This document shows, in pieces, positions 48,461 through 61,445 of a stretch of DNA of 64,000 nt. The notes under the pieces are model-generated. The model ran no database searches. It saw nothing but the letters and a program-made list of their open reading frames with translations, and was not told the origin of the DNA. Each line of letters starts with the position of its first letter. Within the stretch, counting starts at the first letter, position 1. The stretch spans positions 1,674,001 to 1,738,000 of the forward strand of contig MBPM02000006.1 in NCBI GenBank assembly GCA_001695595.3, in the 5' to 3' direction. The translations under genes were made by a program, and so were the position numbers. This DNA comes from Plasmopara viticola (Eukaryota; Oomycota; Peronosporomycetes; Peronosporales; Peronosporaceae).

Positions 48461-48681
48461 AAATTGTTTTTTTTATAATAAGCAGAGACTTAATTTTCAA
48501 AACATTTACTCCTTCCTTATTAACTCATCGGTTCTAAACAAAATTTCGTTATCGATGTCCAAAACGTCGCTGAAAAACCCATTCGTAAAACAAATGAGCC
48601 GTTTTATTTTGATGCTGAACCCCATTTACGAATTACTTTTGGTTTGCGCGCATTGAGAAAAAATAGTAGATTTGAGACACA

Positions 48682-49010
48682 AGACGGCTCGGCCTCAACC
48701 TAGTAGCAAGCGTAACGCTGAATATGTAAGTAGACGGCTCGGCCTCAACCTAGTAGCAAGCGTAACGCTGAATATGTAAACATGAAGTCAATTCTTTTAA
48801 AACCCAACTGCAGCCAAAAGAGAACGGCTCACTTACGAACGTTTTTTCCCGTGCACATAGAGTACATAGTAGATCGGAGGCAATTCCGATATTGCTCGGC
48901 TTTAGCCTCCTTCTGAGCATGACGCTGGAAACGTAAGTACCAAGCGTGTATTAAAAGTTTTTCCTTGAAATCCTGAGTACAGCCAAAAGAGAGCGGCTCA
49001 CTTGCGAAGT
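48682..49010. repeat. Nested tandem repeat: near-identical 50-bp pair in an older duplicated block
   Basis: Two 50-bp units at 48682-48731 and 48732-48781 are identical except at their last bases. A third, diverged unit lies at about 48890-48940 (shared GCTCGGC, GACGCTGRA and GTAAGTA blocks). The sequence following the unit is also duplicated: GCCAAAAGAGARCGGCTCAC occurs near 48814 and 48974. So an old block of about 160 bp was doubled, then one 50-bp core doubled again recently. Minus-strand translations of the two blocks share SEP[LF]SFGC. Confidence 0.85.
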
Positions 49011-52000
49011 GCGCACTGCTACTACACACGACCCATCTGGCAATCGTTCGCAGAGAGATTCAAAGGATGCCTTTTTAACACTTTAGAGCTAAGAGGTGTT
49101 GTGTTTGAAAGGCGATGGTCCATACCAGGAATAATGTGGGACTCGAAGCTTCTTTTGCCCCTCAAATATGTTGACATACCAGGCGCATTTCTACTTTTAA
49201 CACCACTATATTTGCGTTGTCACCAGCCCTTCTGATACGCTGAATACGATGTCGGACTTAAAATTCATAGAAACAACTGGTAGCTCTAACAGTGCGCAAT
49301 TTACGTTAAGTAATTCGTTACCATGGGGGGGGATCCACACGATAGTTTCAAGTTATGTCAAATGTGAAAAATGACTCGATCTCATCGAGTTGTAGTAATG
49401 CACAGTTAATGATATCGTCGGTAGTCCCACGAGCAACCTTTTCTTAAGATAGGTACCCGCTGAAAGCTTTTTTTTGATACTATCAAAATTGTAGTGGCGC
49501 TGCCTTTCCCACCACCACTTTATTTACATCGGGCAGAGGCTTTGCAAATCGTGCATAACCGGCACTCTACGTGTGGAAATTGTTGGCACTGTCTCGGGAT
49601 CTGCGCAAATGCCTTGCTGCTTGTAAGGCAGCTTAGATCTTGGATCTTATCTGCTCAACGATGAATTGACATTTATTTTATTGGTCCTCACGATCTTGAA
49701 ACTCGCTTTGAGTAGGTCTACCAAACCTTAATTTTTGACCTACCTCCTTCGGGTTAGGTGTACTAATAAAAGTAAGATTGGATACTTAGATGTTAAACGC
49801 GTCATTTTGAGGAGTTGTGAGAGGAAGGATCCCAAACAGTTCAGCTTTAAGTAAGCATGATTAAGTCACTCCTCTTTGTTCAGTTTCCAAAAAAACAAAA
49901 TTTTGATGATGTGGGTGGAAATGTAATTTTTAAATCATGCCAGTATGTAGCTTTCTAGAGAAAAAAAACGTCAAGAGCTCTGTAGTTTTGTTCTTCCAAG
50001 ATTTGGCCTCGGAAAGAAAGTCAAGCTTGAGCATCTTTGTTGCAACATAATAACTAGCCAAGCTATCATTTATCTCTGTAAAAAAGGAATTTGCATCACC
50101 TGCAAATTCTTTCGTGAAACACAAAGATTGATTTAGTATAGCATGCTTGTACTTATCTTGCTGTGCTGTTTTGCCGGCTATTAGAAAAATATTGCGTTCA
50201 ATTTGTAGGTATATGTTGATGAATGGTTCGCGGCATGCCGCTCCTGTCAGCAGTTGGCGGCGCGATGATAAACCCAAAATGTGATAATTGCGCTTTTCTT
50301 GTATCAACGGGGCTGCCTAATTATGTGCTTGGAAGAAGCTTGAGTTCAGGAGTCTATCATTTGCTCGATAGATGAAGCCAAAAGATGACGCAGGACGCAA
50401 TCTGCCCACCACTGATGAAAGCCTTGATCTTATCACCAAAAAAGTTATATTTTTCTTTTCAAAAAAGTAGCTGGAATCAGTTTTGCCACACCCATAAAAT
50501 TCTTGTACATTCAATATTCAATTCTCACTTTTGCACTTAGTAATTTTTAACAGTAAACATTAAGCATTGATCATTAGACCATATAATGCTTGTCTGTTGG
50601 CTCCTCAGCAGTAAGCACTTCCTTCTTTTAAACTTGATTATTACGAGACTGATGCCACCCAATCTGGTAATGCCTTCAGATATTGTAACGTAACCCGGGT
50701 ACACCAAGATCTTAGACTTTTTAAGTTTGCGAAATTCAAATTCTCCTGATTAACCTGTTCGTCGGCATCACCGTTGAGACTTGTGCCGTTTTATAAAAGG
50801 CTTCTAATAAGCAAACGACCCGTAAATCTTATTTCGAATAAGGATGTAAGGCTGAAAAGTGCAAATGGTGCGCAGCGACTATATCAGCTACGCGCAAGCG
50901 CACAGTGCGCAATAAATGTGCTAGGTCGTAGGCGAATTGGCTAAAATCCTTATGTGTACGGTGGTAACTTTGGACGACTCGACGTGATGGTACAAACAGC
51001 AGGCCTATCATTAGATCTCACTCCTTGTTGCAGGGAGCATTCCTTGAGACAGAGAGAGGCCACAAGTGGCAAGATTACACCATTCACCGTTAAATTTAAA
51101 CATATTAGATTATATCAAATCTAGTTACGGTGCAAACATAATTTGGGTCGTCACCCCTTCTTAATGCTAATGTTGATACGGCGCAAGGTGCTTGGATAGC
51201 ATGAGCTTAGCTCGTATCTCAAGGAAATTGCTCTCGCTCATGCACTCGACACGCACGACAAGGTAAATAGTCCGTAACCCGTTTTCGATCGACTATTTGT
51301 GCTGATGGGTCAAAGCTTATCTGTAAACAAAACCGTAATTTTAGCTAACCTCAAAACCGTGAATGACTCACTTTATCGTGCCTGAGCATTGCTTGAGAAT
51401 CACCGAAATAATATTCGACGACATAAAGCTTTACCTAAACTCTGCACTTAGGCTACTTCGAAACTTTCTTGATTTTCACTATTGCATCACACTTCTCCTC
51501 GTTGGGCGCGTAGATGTCGCCTTCATCTTACTGGCCCGAGACCGTGCATGAGCTGCAAAAGTGTTGAGAGCTCTATTGTCAAACGGAATTGTTAGGCATA
51601 CAAAAAAATTTAATACGAGAGCTTACATGCGACTCTTTATTGCAGGCAAAAATGCAACAGCTAGATACTCAACTTCTCGGCAAAGCTCGCCAATGCATTG
51701 CATTGACGCCTTTTCAATATCGAACATTCTGACTGGATCTAGACCTGGTCGTAGGTCTAACCGAAGAGTGCCTTAAGTACATGTTACATCTAAAGGCACA
51801 TGGTGTAGCCATTCCACTCATTGGTGCGATCCACGCATCTATGGGCTTTACACCCTTTAATTTAGTGGGATGAAACACCGTAGCCTTTCGCTATATCTCC
51901 AATGAACTAGTATTTCTAAATGAGCGAGAAAGCGTCTCACACAATCTGTAATTACAGGCTCTTAAGTCTATTATGTGGTGCAAGGGAAACAGCTACATGA

Positions 52001-55000
52001 CTACGAAAAAAACCCGGCTGGATTTAATTTCCAGGGCAAGGAAGGTGATTGCATCTGCACATAATAAACAAGAAAGATTTTACATTATAAGGAGGGTTTT
52101 AAATGTGGGTTTCGCGCAAATTTGAGCACATAAAGGCCCTGAAAGCGGAAAAGGCTTGAGGATTCAACGATCCTCAGATTTTCGAGCCCATGGATATAAT
52201 CTAGCTTCTCTTAGAAGTGCTTGCTCTTCGCCCCATCTTGCTGGTATGAATAGTACAGGAAGACATGCTACGTCTGATAGCTCTTATGAGCACAATCGTA
52301 TTGGCCATAGCACTAGAGGACGAGTATCTATTAGCCATGCTTTTCCTGTGGACTATTGACCCCGGATTTGCTACAAATCAACTTATTGAGAAAGCAAGGA
52401 AGTTCCTCGCGAAGAATCGCGGCGGTACCTAAACTAGTGGGTAATGTGATGACCTACAGCAAGTCTGAGGCAAGAGCATCCTATCTCGGATTCTTCGACG
52501 GCCAAGGCAAGTATTTTTTTCATGTAAAGAACGTTGTGGGAAAGAGGCCCTTGCATGCGTCTTCGAATTTACTTGTGAGAAAATAAAGTTATTCGTACTT
52601 TATAGAGCTAGCGAGAGCTGTTTGAAAGGGTCCGATACAACTGGCCGACGACCCTTTTTCAATTGACAAGCAACGGCTGCGTTGTTTATGAGCTCTGAAC
52701 TTTTAATAGCGAGTTAAAAATTTATAAAAGAAACGCTGTTCTTACGCTCGAAACAATTTTTTTCCAGTGTCTGGCGCCTAAGCCAAAACATCGTTAGGGT
52801 GGTTCTGTCTGACTGCATATCGTAATCTTATTTGCCAGATGAAAAGCATCATGTCCAAATTGATCAATTTTTTGCTTGCAATATCGTAAGATTGCCCACG
52901 CTTATACTAGTCAAATAAACCGCTTCGATACTAGTCTCGGGAAGCATCAAAGGGTCGTCCCGTGCCAAGTGAGCGTTACTATTGTCGGCAAGCTTCTTTT
53001 AGCGCTAGAAAAAATCGTGAAGCAGGGTTAGATGGGGTGCGAAGACCATGCGCATAACTGCCCAAAGATAGTGCTGAGCAATGGTTTTTGGAATCAGCTT
53101 TTGCTCATTTTTTCAATCCAAGAAGTGGCCTTTGATAAGCCCTTACGGTGCGCAAGTAGACCAGCACATTGCCAAAAATATTGGCTTGTGCTTTTAGATT
53201 GTTTTCGTTTGGAGGATTCTACGCTTTCGCGTCGAACCTGTTGGCTAAAAGCGAGTAGATCTCATATCGGATGCTGACTTGCGCATATGACAGGTGATTA
53301 GGATTTAACATAGCCCCTCGCCCACTGCTTTAATGACTTCGCAACCTGAGGCATGCACTCAGGGCTGCCGACTTCAGCTTCACCCTATCCATTCTGGCGT
53401 TCTTCTCAGTGACCTTATTAGTAAGATCAAAGTCTATGAAAGCCACAAACTTTACTATTGTCTGAATGATGATCAGTAGGTCTGACGTCAAAAATGAGTT
53501 GTACCGTTAAGCGCTGGGATTATTCGACAACGTCGTCATAAGCCTTGTACAATTTTGCCTATATAGATTGCACCGGTGATGTCTATGAGACAGGAAGTTG
53601 ACATCAAAGCGGCGAGACGTATGAAATTGAAAAGTATGACGTCATAATGAACACGAGACCAGTAAGTATACCAACAAGCGGACACCCATATCGTGTGACA
53701 TGTGAAGTTTCGAGCTTTGGCAAAAAGCCACTTATTTGTACTAAGAGCCAACTGACGGTACATGGGCCAAGAATTGCCTCAATATACACATACTATGCTA
53801 GATTCTATTCAAATGACATTAAGATTAAACAATAACAACTGCTCGAATTTTGTTGTAAGATTTGTGTTAAGACCAATATTGCCTCTTGTAGTCAAGCAGG
53901 TAGCGGTCTACGACTCGAACTGCTTTTGTGCTCACTTTACTATATAATACGTGTCGGTTCGCAGATTTAGTGACTCAATGTCCATTTTGTCGAGTCAACT
54001 TCTTAATCACTCTGATTTTTTGTTTAAGATATCAATATTAGGATGGCCTGTTGCTGACACCAGCTTCTAATAACTGGACTAGCGATTGCTAAAGTGCATT
54101 GAGCTGGCCGCTTTCATGCCTTCGTGTTCAAATTTATAGGCTTAAAGTGTTTTAAATATTAGAAAATGCATTAATGTTTACGAGCACGTTTTCTTGTGAC
54201 GCGTGCTTCCTTGATATGAGCTAGGTTTTTACATTTGCCTGGACGAGAATGAGATGACTCACTCGCCGCTTACACTGACCCGCACCCTATGACATAGCAG
54301 AGAGCGAATTAAGCCTTCGTTTCATGCAGGCCAAAACCCAATAAGTTTATGTTTTAGACAACCCTTGATGCTTTCGAAAGTATCTAAATATTGCCTACCT
54401 AGTACTTAACAATGTCCTTTTTAAATAATCAAATGTAAGCTTCGCGAAGTACACATTCTTCCGCAAACAGCCAGCATTTTTTTTTTTACAAAAATACGTG
54501 GTAAGAGCAGCTTTTGCTTTCTAGGGGTATACATGGACCCTATGGCTTTCTAAAAAAAGTTGAAGTCTTGAGTCTTCTCCACCGCAAAACTTCTTTGTCG
54601 AATTTGAACACACAATTAGATGTCGCCTGGGTGTTCGAGAGTCCTAAAATATCACTAATTACTCCCATTGCATACCACTAGCGCCTATCTGCCTTGAAAA
54701 GAATACCTGACTTTCATATTCATATTACTAGTAGCCATCATGTAAATCTATACCACCATGCAACGTGCATCTCTAAACTTTTTTGCTAATGGTAATGATG
54801 CATCGTTGAGTTAATCGTATGTTTGTAAAAGCCACCAAAGCATCGCTTGGTGTTTGCGCACAGAAAGTCAGTGATTGGGCCGTGGCACTAAGCCTTTTTG
54901 CCGTTTTGGTAAAAGTAAGCATTAATGGCCTCACACAGCTCCCGTGATAGCGATGACACAGCACGTCATGCCTAGCACAAGGTCACTTTAGGGGTCCATT

Positions 55001-56138
55001 TCACTTTATGATGATTTATTTATGGTGCGGCCACTTTTTATTAAACTAGCTTGCAAGTAATACGAGTTTTTTAAGATCTTTTACCAGCTGCAACGATCGC
55101 TGCCTATGGGTTTAATTTCTTTCCTTGCTTTAAACTTTGATGATACTGTCATCAAAGGCACACCAGGACGAGTCCTTTCCTCCATAAACTTGTCTGACTT
55201 GATGGGTAAATCCAGTAACAAGTTAAGAGCCTCTTGATGCTAACTCTAGAGAATGAAGCAATTTCGACAGCGCTGTCATTAAATCGCATATCTTTGCAGC
55301 GAAAACCGAAAGACTGTTTGATTGAGCATTCGTGACTCCCCTTAATTTTATACCGCACGAAGAAGGAGGTGTCTATGGACCACCGGATGCAGGTAACCAG
55401 TATGGTTACATTTCTTGCTGCGGCGAAGGTAAAATATTTATTGAAGCCTTCGTTGCCTAAGCGGCTCTTTCGTAAGCAATTCTTGCTTGTCGCCCAAGGT
55501 GCAGGCGTAACTATTGTTAAGGCGCAGATTTCGGGTAGGTGTAAAGGCATCTTTGATGTCGAGGCAAGTTTCTCAGTTGGCCTAGTCATCACATGTTCGA
55601 CCGTTACATAAAAATTAATAAAAATCGTTTTTTTGTAAAAATAACCTCAAGTCGACGTGTACCTTAACCGGTTTTTTTATGAAAAGGATAAAGTCGCTGC
55701 AATAAATGTGAAAATACTTTAAAGGTTGGATCAAAATCACAATATCAAACAATCGGTATTCAAACTGCATCTGTTGCGCACGTCAACCATAGATAGTAAA
55801 CAGTTGTTTAACAGAAGATCGCATATCTTTCTGGACGCTTTCTCCATGCTTAGACTGGTGTGACTTTTCGTGCAAAAAGCAAACAACCAGCCATAGCGGG
55901 TTTCCGGCACGACGAGATTGTTATATTACTAGGCATTGAAAAGACTTCCACCAGCTACCATCTTGAAGTTGGAAAAATCACATACATTCATACATACTAT
56001 GACAAGCTTTGCTTTCGCTTATCAAGAGTCGATTTTTATCGAATTGAAAGCTACCGTTTATCCCATTTCATCCAATCGAAAGCTAATAGTATAATAGGAG
56101 CTTCAGTCCGCGCCCACTTAGCCCCCACTTGGCGTCGT

Positions 56139-59100
56139 ATGGTGGATTCAGACGCGAGTGCAGGCTCCAGCAGCAGCTCGAGTTCCGACTCCGTGCTCAT
56201 TCGCGTGCCACTTGACCAGAATCGACGCAAAAAGCTGCGCGCCCAGCTTCAAGAAGAACAGCGGCGTCAGCTCGGACGACAGCTCTCGGCTGCAGACCCT
56301 AATTCGAGCTTTAAGCCGCTAACGACCGAGTCTGACAGTGATCGTATCAAGGTGCTACTAGTTACTTTGCTACGATTATCTTTTAACCTAATTGCAATGT
56401 CATTGTCGGCTCTACTGCATCCTAGGGAGAGCAAATTTGCGTCATTTGTGAGCGCGAAGGCGACAACCTCGTGGTGTGTGCTGGTCCGTGTATCTCCGCG
56501 TTTCACTACAGTTGTCTCGCACCCAATAGCGGACCTACAGAAGCCAATCACGGAGCTTGGCTCTGTCCAAGCTGTAAGAGCAAAACCCACGCGTGTTTTC
56601 ACTGCAAAGAAACGGGCATTGAGACGCAGAAAGATGACGCGCTAGTCTCTGCAGGTTCGGATTTCCATAAGAAACCGGTGCGCAAGTGCCGTGCGCTCTC
56701 GTGTGGCAAGTTTTACCATCAGGAATGCATTACCCAGTTCCCATTGGCTAGAATTGCCATTAATACACATTTTATTTGTCCGCTCCACACGTGTGCGGGC
56801 TGCAACCAATCAGGCGCGCAACAAGAGGCAGTTCGGTGTATGCGGTGTCCTGTGGCGTATCATGCCAAGTGTTTACCATACAATTGTGTCCGGCAGATTT
56901 CGTCCAAGCTTATCATTTGTCCAAAACATGGAGACTTGAAACAAAAGAGAGAAGTAGAGCAGGACGACAAGAGTGGAAGTTCTAGGCAAGTAAGTGACAT
57001 GCAAGCACAAGACGACAATGAAGACGAAATCATGAGTGAAGCGTCCGCAATCAGTGTGAGTAGCGGAAAAAAGAAGGAGAAAAAGGAAAAGAAAGAGAAA
57101 CGGGACAAGAAAAAGAAGAAGAAGAAAAAGAAGAAAGACAAACACAAGCGAGAAAGTTTGGCGTTGCAAGCAGTTGATGAGTACAATGACAAGCATGGAA
57201 AGAAACGAAAACGGAGTAAGAAAGAGCCAGGGGATGCAGAGGAAACCTTTTCATCAACACCTTTTACCAGTCGCCCTGAATCGAGATTGTTGGCAGAAGC
57301 GACAAATATTGAAATGACGCGTTCGCCGAAAACATTCAAAAGTTCAGCGTCTGCTACGAAGCGAATACAGGAGCGACTAGAAGAGGCATTGGGCAAGAGT
57401 GATGACGAGGAATCTGACCTGTCGATGAACAGTCCTGTAGTAGGGAGGGAACGTTTTCATGGTCTCAAAACTGACACTGCATCGGAAACCGAGAATGGTA
57501 TACAAGAAACGAGCTTGACTGGGATTGAAGAGCGACAGGCTCGATCATTATTGACGGGCAAAGATGACGAATTTACAAATTCGCCTATTCCTACGTCTTC
57601 AGTGCCTGCGAGTCCGTCAGGTGATTATGATTCCTTCGAAGCCCGATCATCGGCGGAAGAAGACACGTCTGAGTCTAAAAGTTTGCATAAGGACGAGTGT
57701 CATGCTGACGATGCGAGCACGAAACGCGGTGAGCAAGTGCAATCTATCGAAGACGCTTTGAAGCCGGAGTTTTCGAAATCGCCGCTTATTAACGCTATGA
57801 TCCCGCTGCCCTCGATTACTGAAACAAGCACTTTAAGACTAAAACATATTCCAATTGAAGACGAAGACGATGATGATGAAAGTGCGGCTGGCACAATGAC
57901 GCCTAGTGCAAGTACAACACCGCGAACACCAAGAAATAGCCGAGGGTATGGAAAAAAGAAAAGGAGAAATAAAGGTAAGCGAGAGACGCAGCGCGTAACG
58001 GGACGAGAATTAAGTGAAGAGGAAGACGGGGAAGTGAACGAAGCTAAGTGGGTTCAATGCGATAGTTGCAAAAAGTGGCGAACAGTGCCGAAAACTTTTA
58101 ATCTGGACGAGATGCCGAAGCATTGGTACTGTAACATGAATACGTGGGATAAACAGTTTGCGTCGTGTGCAGTTGCAGAGGAAATTCTGAAGGCGAGTGC
58201 GTATTCACAAGTAGGGAAACGGAGAAACAAGCTCAAGATGAAGTCGAAGTCCACAGCGTCTAGCACGGGAGACGATGGCGGCTATTCGTCTTGCGAGTCA
58301 GGCCCACTGAAACGATCTGGAGGATTACTAAAGGGTTCAATGATAGATGTAAATGTGGTGGAAGAAAAAGAGATGAACGCAAGGTCAAAAACTAAGGACA
58401 AGGGTGTGAAAAAGCGCAAAATGACTAAGCAACTTAAAGAAAAGTATCGCGAAGTCAAGTGGGTACAATGCGAGAGCACACAATGTGGCAAATGGCGCGT
58501 CGTTCCAGCGTCAATCAATTTTGATCGGTTGCCAGCAGTGTGGTACTGCCATTTGAATACCTGGGCGCCTGAACTGGCAAAGTGCAGTGCACCCAATCCA
58601 CCTGAAGTCGATACTTTTTGGCTAAAGCAAACAAAGAAGGAAGGTCGTCCTACTAAGAAAGCGCGGACCCCTTCAAACTCTGCCGAAGTTACACCAGCAG
58701 CATCCGTGTCAGGCATGGCAAGTACGCCGACATCTTCTGCTACGGTTATCACGAGTTTGGGAAAATGGAACATGACAAAGCATGGAAAAAGCATTAGATC
58801 GACAACGTCTGTGACAGGAAACGGAACACCTAGAAATGGTCGTGGAAACAATGTGGAGACTACGAATAGTCATTTTAGTTGCGGAGACAGCAGCGCTGCA
58901 CTTTACGTTGTGAAAGGAAAAGGAGGACGGATACTTAATAATAGAAGTGGCAGTGTTGCTGGCGTGAAGAAGACGGTCTTAGAATGGGCGCAGTGTGAAA
59001 AGTGCAACAAGTGGCGCAAGCTGCCGCAGCACATCAAGTCTTCCACTTTACCTGATAAATGGTATTGCTCGATGAACCATTGGGATTTGTCACACGCTAA

Positions 59101-59857
59101 GTGCAGCATACCAGAGGAAGTAGATCAGGAGCCTTTGCCGTTGCCACCTCATCCCGGATCCCAATGGCACAAGGGGGGACATAAAGTGCAGCGTATCAGG
59201 CGAGGCAAACTGAGCTACTCGGAGTTACTTTACGGTAGCACTGGGCAGCTACGAAAAGCATATACTCTTGAATCTTCGACTCTATCGTTCGAGTACGAAG
59301 GTACGACGTATTATCGTGATGATCAATACAAACACAGCAGTATGTACGTGTCACCAGCGGCAATGGCGGCCGCTGCTACGATAGCAGGATGGAGTGGCAG
59401 TGATCGAATTATCAAAGAAACTAGCTGTAGCAAGGACGGCAAAGTGGGTGAGCTTGTAGCCCCTACTTCCCAACAGGCATCTGTCGATCAAATTGCTGAT
59501 TTAGTGCTTGAAAGTATGGATTTGCGCCATCGTCGAAGTATCTCCGAGCTTTATAATGCTGTCAACTCAGCCCAACGAGGACCCGAGACGACATCAACAA
59601 GTTTTACATCGCTGGCCATGATTACAGCTGCATTAGGCCAGTTAGAACACCGTGGGCTGGTAGAAAAGGTGGATGAATTGTCGGATGAAAATGAAGACTA
59701 TGGGCTCCCAAAGCAAAAAAGACTGGATTCGCTTTATTATGGCACGCTATCCATACCCGTACGTTACCGCAAGGTGCCCATGCGGCCACTAAAAGCTTCA
59801 AAATGCTGGAAATTTGGTGGCAATCTTTTGGCACTGACCAAGATAAACGACTCGTAA
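56139..59857 (+). CDS. Chromatin reader with PHD fingers and three CW domains
   Basis: Exon 1 is 56139-56351, then a 74-bp intron and exon 2 at 56426-59857. The product is 1214 aa. Residues 1-71 are Ser-rich and basic. PHD finger one (about 76-121, starting CVIC and ending CPSC) is followed by an extended Cys/His region (about 126-192) and another PHD-like finger (about 193-240), an NSD-like arrangement. A Lys/Glu-rich tract (about 280-315) and a long Ser/Glu disordered region follow. Three CW zinc fingers start near 611 (WVQCDSCKKWRTVP), 749 (WVQCESTQCGKWRVVP) and 924 (WAQCEKCNKWRKLP). CW and PHD modules bind methylated H3 tails, so a nuclear role is expected. No SET or other catalytic domain is present. 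Confidence 0.9.
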
Positions 59858-61445
59858 GGCAGCGTTTTGTGAACGTACCTCATCATCCTAATAATCCGAT
59901 GAATAAAGTACTGTCTTTACAATGCCGAAAAAAAGGCATATGCACGATATCTCACAAGGCTCCTGACATTGACCATGCACCGTGGCTTCTCCTCTTGCAA
60001 AAACTTGTGGATTATAATTGTCAAGAAAAATTCTCAAAGAATGCGCAGTTGTCGGTGGCAATTGGCTGCAATTGTAGATATGTGGCTACTGCTTCACGTT
60101 GATATAGATTCGTTGCTAGGTTTGAAATGATAAGCTTGCAAGATAGACATCGCTCCAAATTTATTTTGCATTTGTGGTGCGCATAGAGGAGAGTGGTGAG
60201 AGGTCTCCAGCCACTTAAACGAACATGTGTTCACGAGAATCGAGCAAAAGATTCGAATTTTAAAAGTAGAGGCGGAATAACTTGCTCGTTCCGGCTAAAA
60301 AGATTTTAACACTTATAGCGCTAAACGCTTGGTTCTGCTGTTGAGAGGCAGAAAGAAGGCGTAATCGGCGTCATGCAGCACGTCTTACACAACAATGTAT
60401 CTGCAAAAAAGTTTCAGCGCTTAATGGTCGTGGCACACTGCGAATGCGTAGGTAATAAGCACATCACGTTTTGGATGATGACCAACGACTGGTGCCACGA
60501 GAAATCAAATTGATGGCTCGCATGCATTTTGTCCGTAATCATAGTCTTGTAATCAATTTGGAAAACCGGTGACGGCCACCTGATTGTAAATTGTGTCACC
60601 TCAGAATGAAGATGCGAGCTATCGTGGCGAATCTCACACGAAGATAACGTCGACCGAGTCCTAGGTGCGGCAACTCACTGTCTATTCCCCTATTTTCATT
60701 TGCGATTTACGTCAAATCAACACCATTGCTACGTATCATAAACACAACTGACGAAGTCGTTTGAGTGTCAGAAGATATCACAACCACCATTTTAGACGCT
60801 GCATTTTAGTCAACCCTGCAGATAAGTCTACGGAACGAAAAGTTTTAATTATACAACTCAGTGCACTGCAATTTGCAGCCGGCAGCAGCTTAAATGTTGC
60901 GGTTCATCTCGTTGATACCGCAACCAGCTAATACAGATCTAAGCTTTCATGTCGAGTGTTCAGTTTTAATAACTCGCGAGTGTGAAGATGTTCACAAGAC
61001 ATAAATTTACGTTATGAATAAAGACGACGACAGTGGAAGTGAGTTTTCCTGCCAACTTGTAGTTGCGATAAATTTAACGCAAGAACTTTTTGAGACCTCA
61101 ATTTCTTCACTAAAGCTCCTCGCTTTCGCGTTCGCAACCTTTTTTGTCAACTTGTACTGCATTTGTCAAAAATGCCTAAGCCGAAGGGTTTTCTTTAGAA
61201 GTAAGAAGGGACAAGTCCACGTCCCATCACCTTTTACGATAGCTAATGTTTAGATCCATTAAGTTAGAGAATAAACACAAACCGTTAAAGTTGTTCAATA
61301 ATTTTCTTCCCTCAATGACTATTTATCGCGATGGAATAGACCGATTACACCGAACGACCTTTGGCATGCGATTTTAGGTTGAGACAGAAAAATCTCTTTT
61401 TTTAGCGGACACGCTTTTGTCCAGATTGGGCTCAAGTACGAGAGA
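59858..61445. other. Intergenic stretch, nothing recognised
   Basis: It separates two plus-strand genes. Only short frames without motifs are seen. It must carry the 3' end of the chromatin-reader transcript and the promoter of the next gene. Confidence 0.5.

Larger units (their letters stand above)
43590..56138. other. Long gene-poor desert of about 12.5 kb
   Basis: No gene could be supported. A plus-strand frame at 43749-43934 (LLRDLGVDFVLAKPRI) just upstream of argininosuccinate lyase has a protein-like look but no context. Minus-strand pieces near 46900-47560 (TYFEPHKSYIDEVPETSGDT) and plus-strand pieces near 52100-52430 (IDPGFATNQLIEKARKFL) may be decayed coding sequence. A nested tandem repeat lies at 48682-49010 and an inverted repeat at 48380-48460. 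Confidence 0.5.

Noticed and set aside
57051..57260. Minus-strand frames rich in Phe/Ser/Leu, like a membrane protein
   Set aside because: They are antisense to the Lys/Glu-rich tract of the chromatin reader, and the composition is a mirror of AAG/GAA codons.
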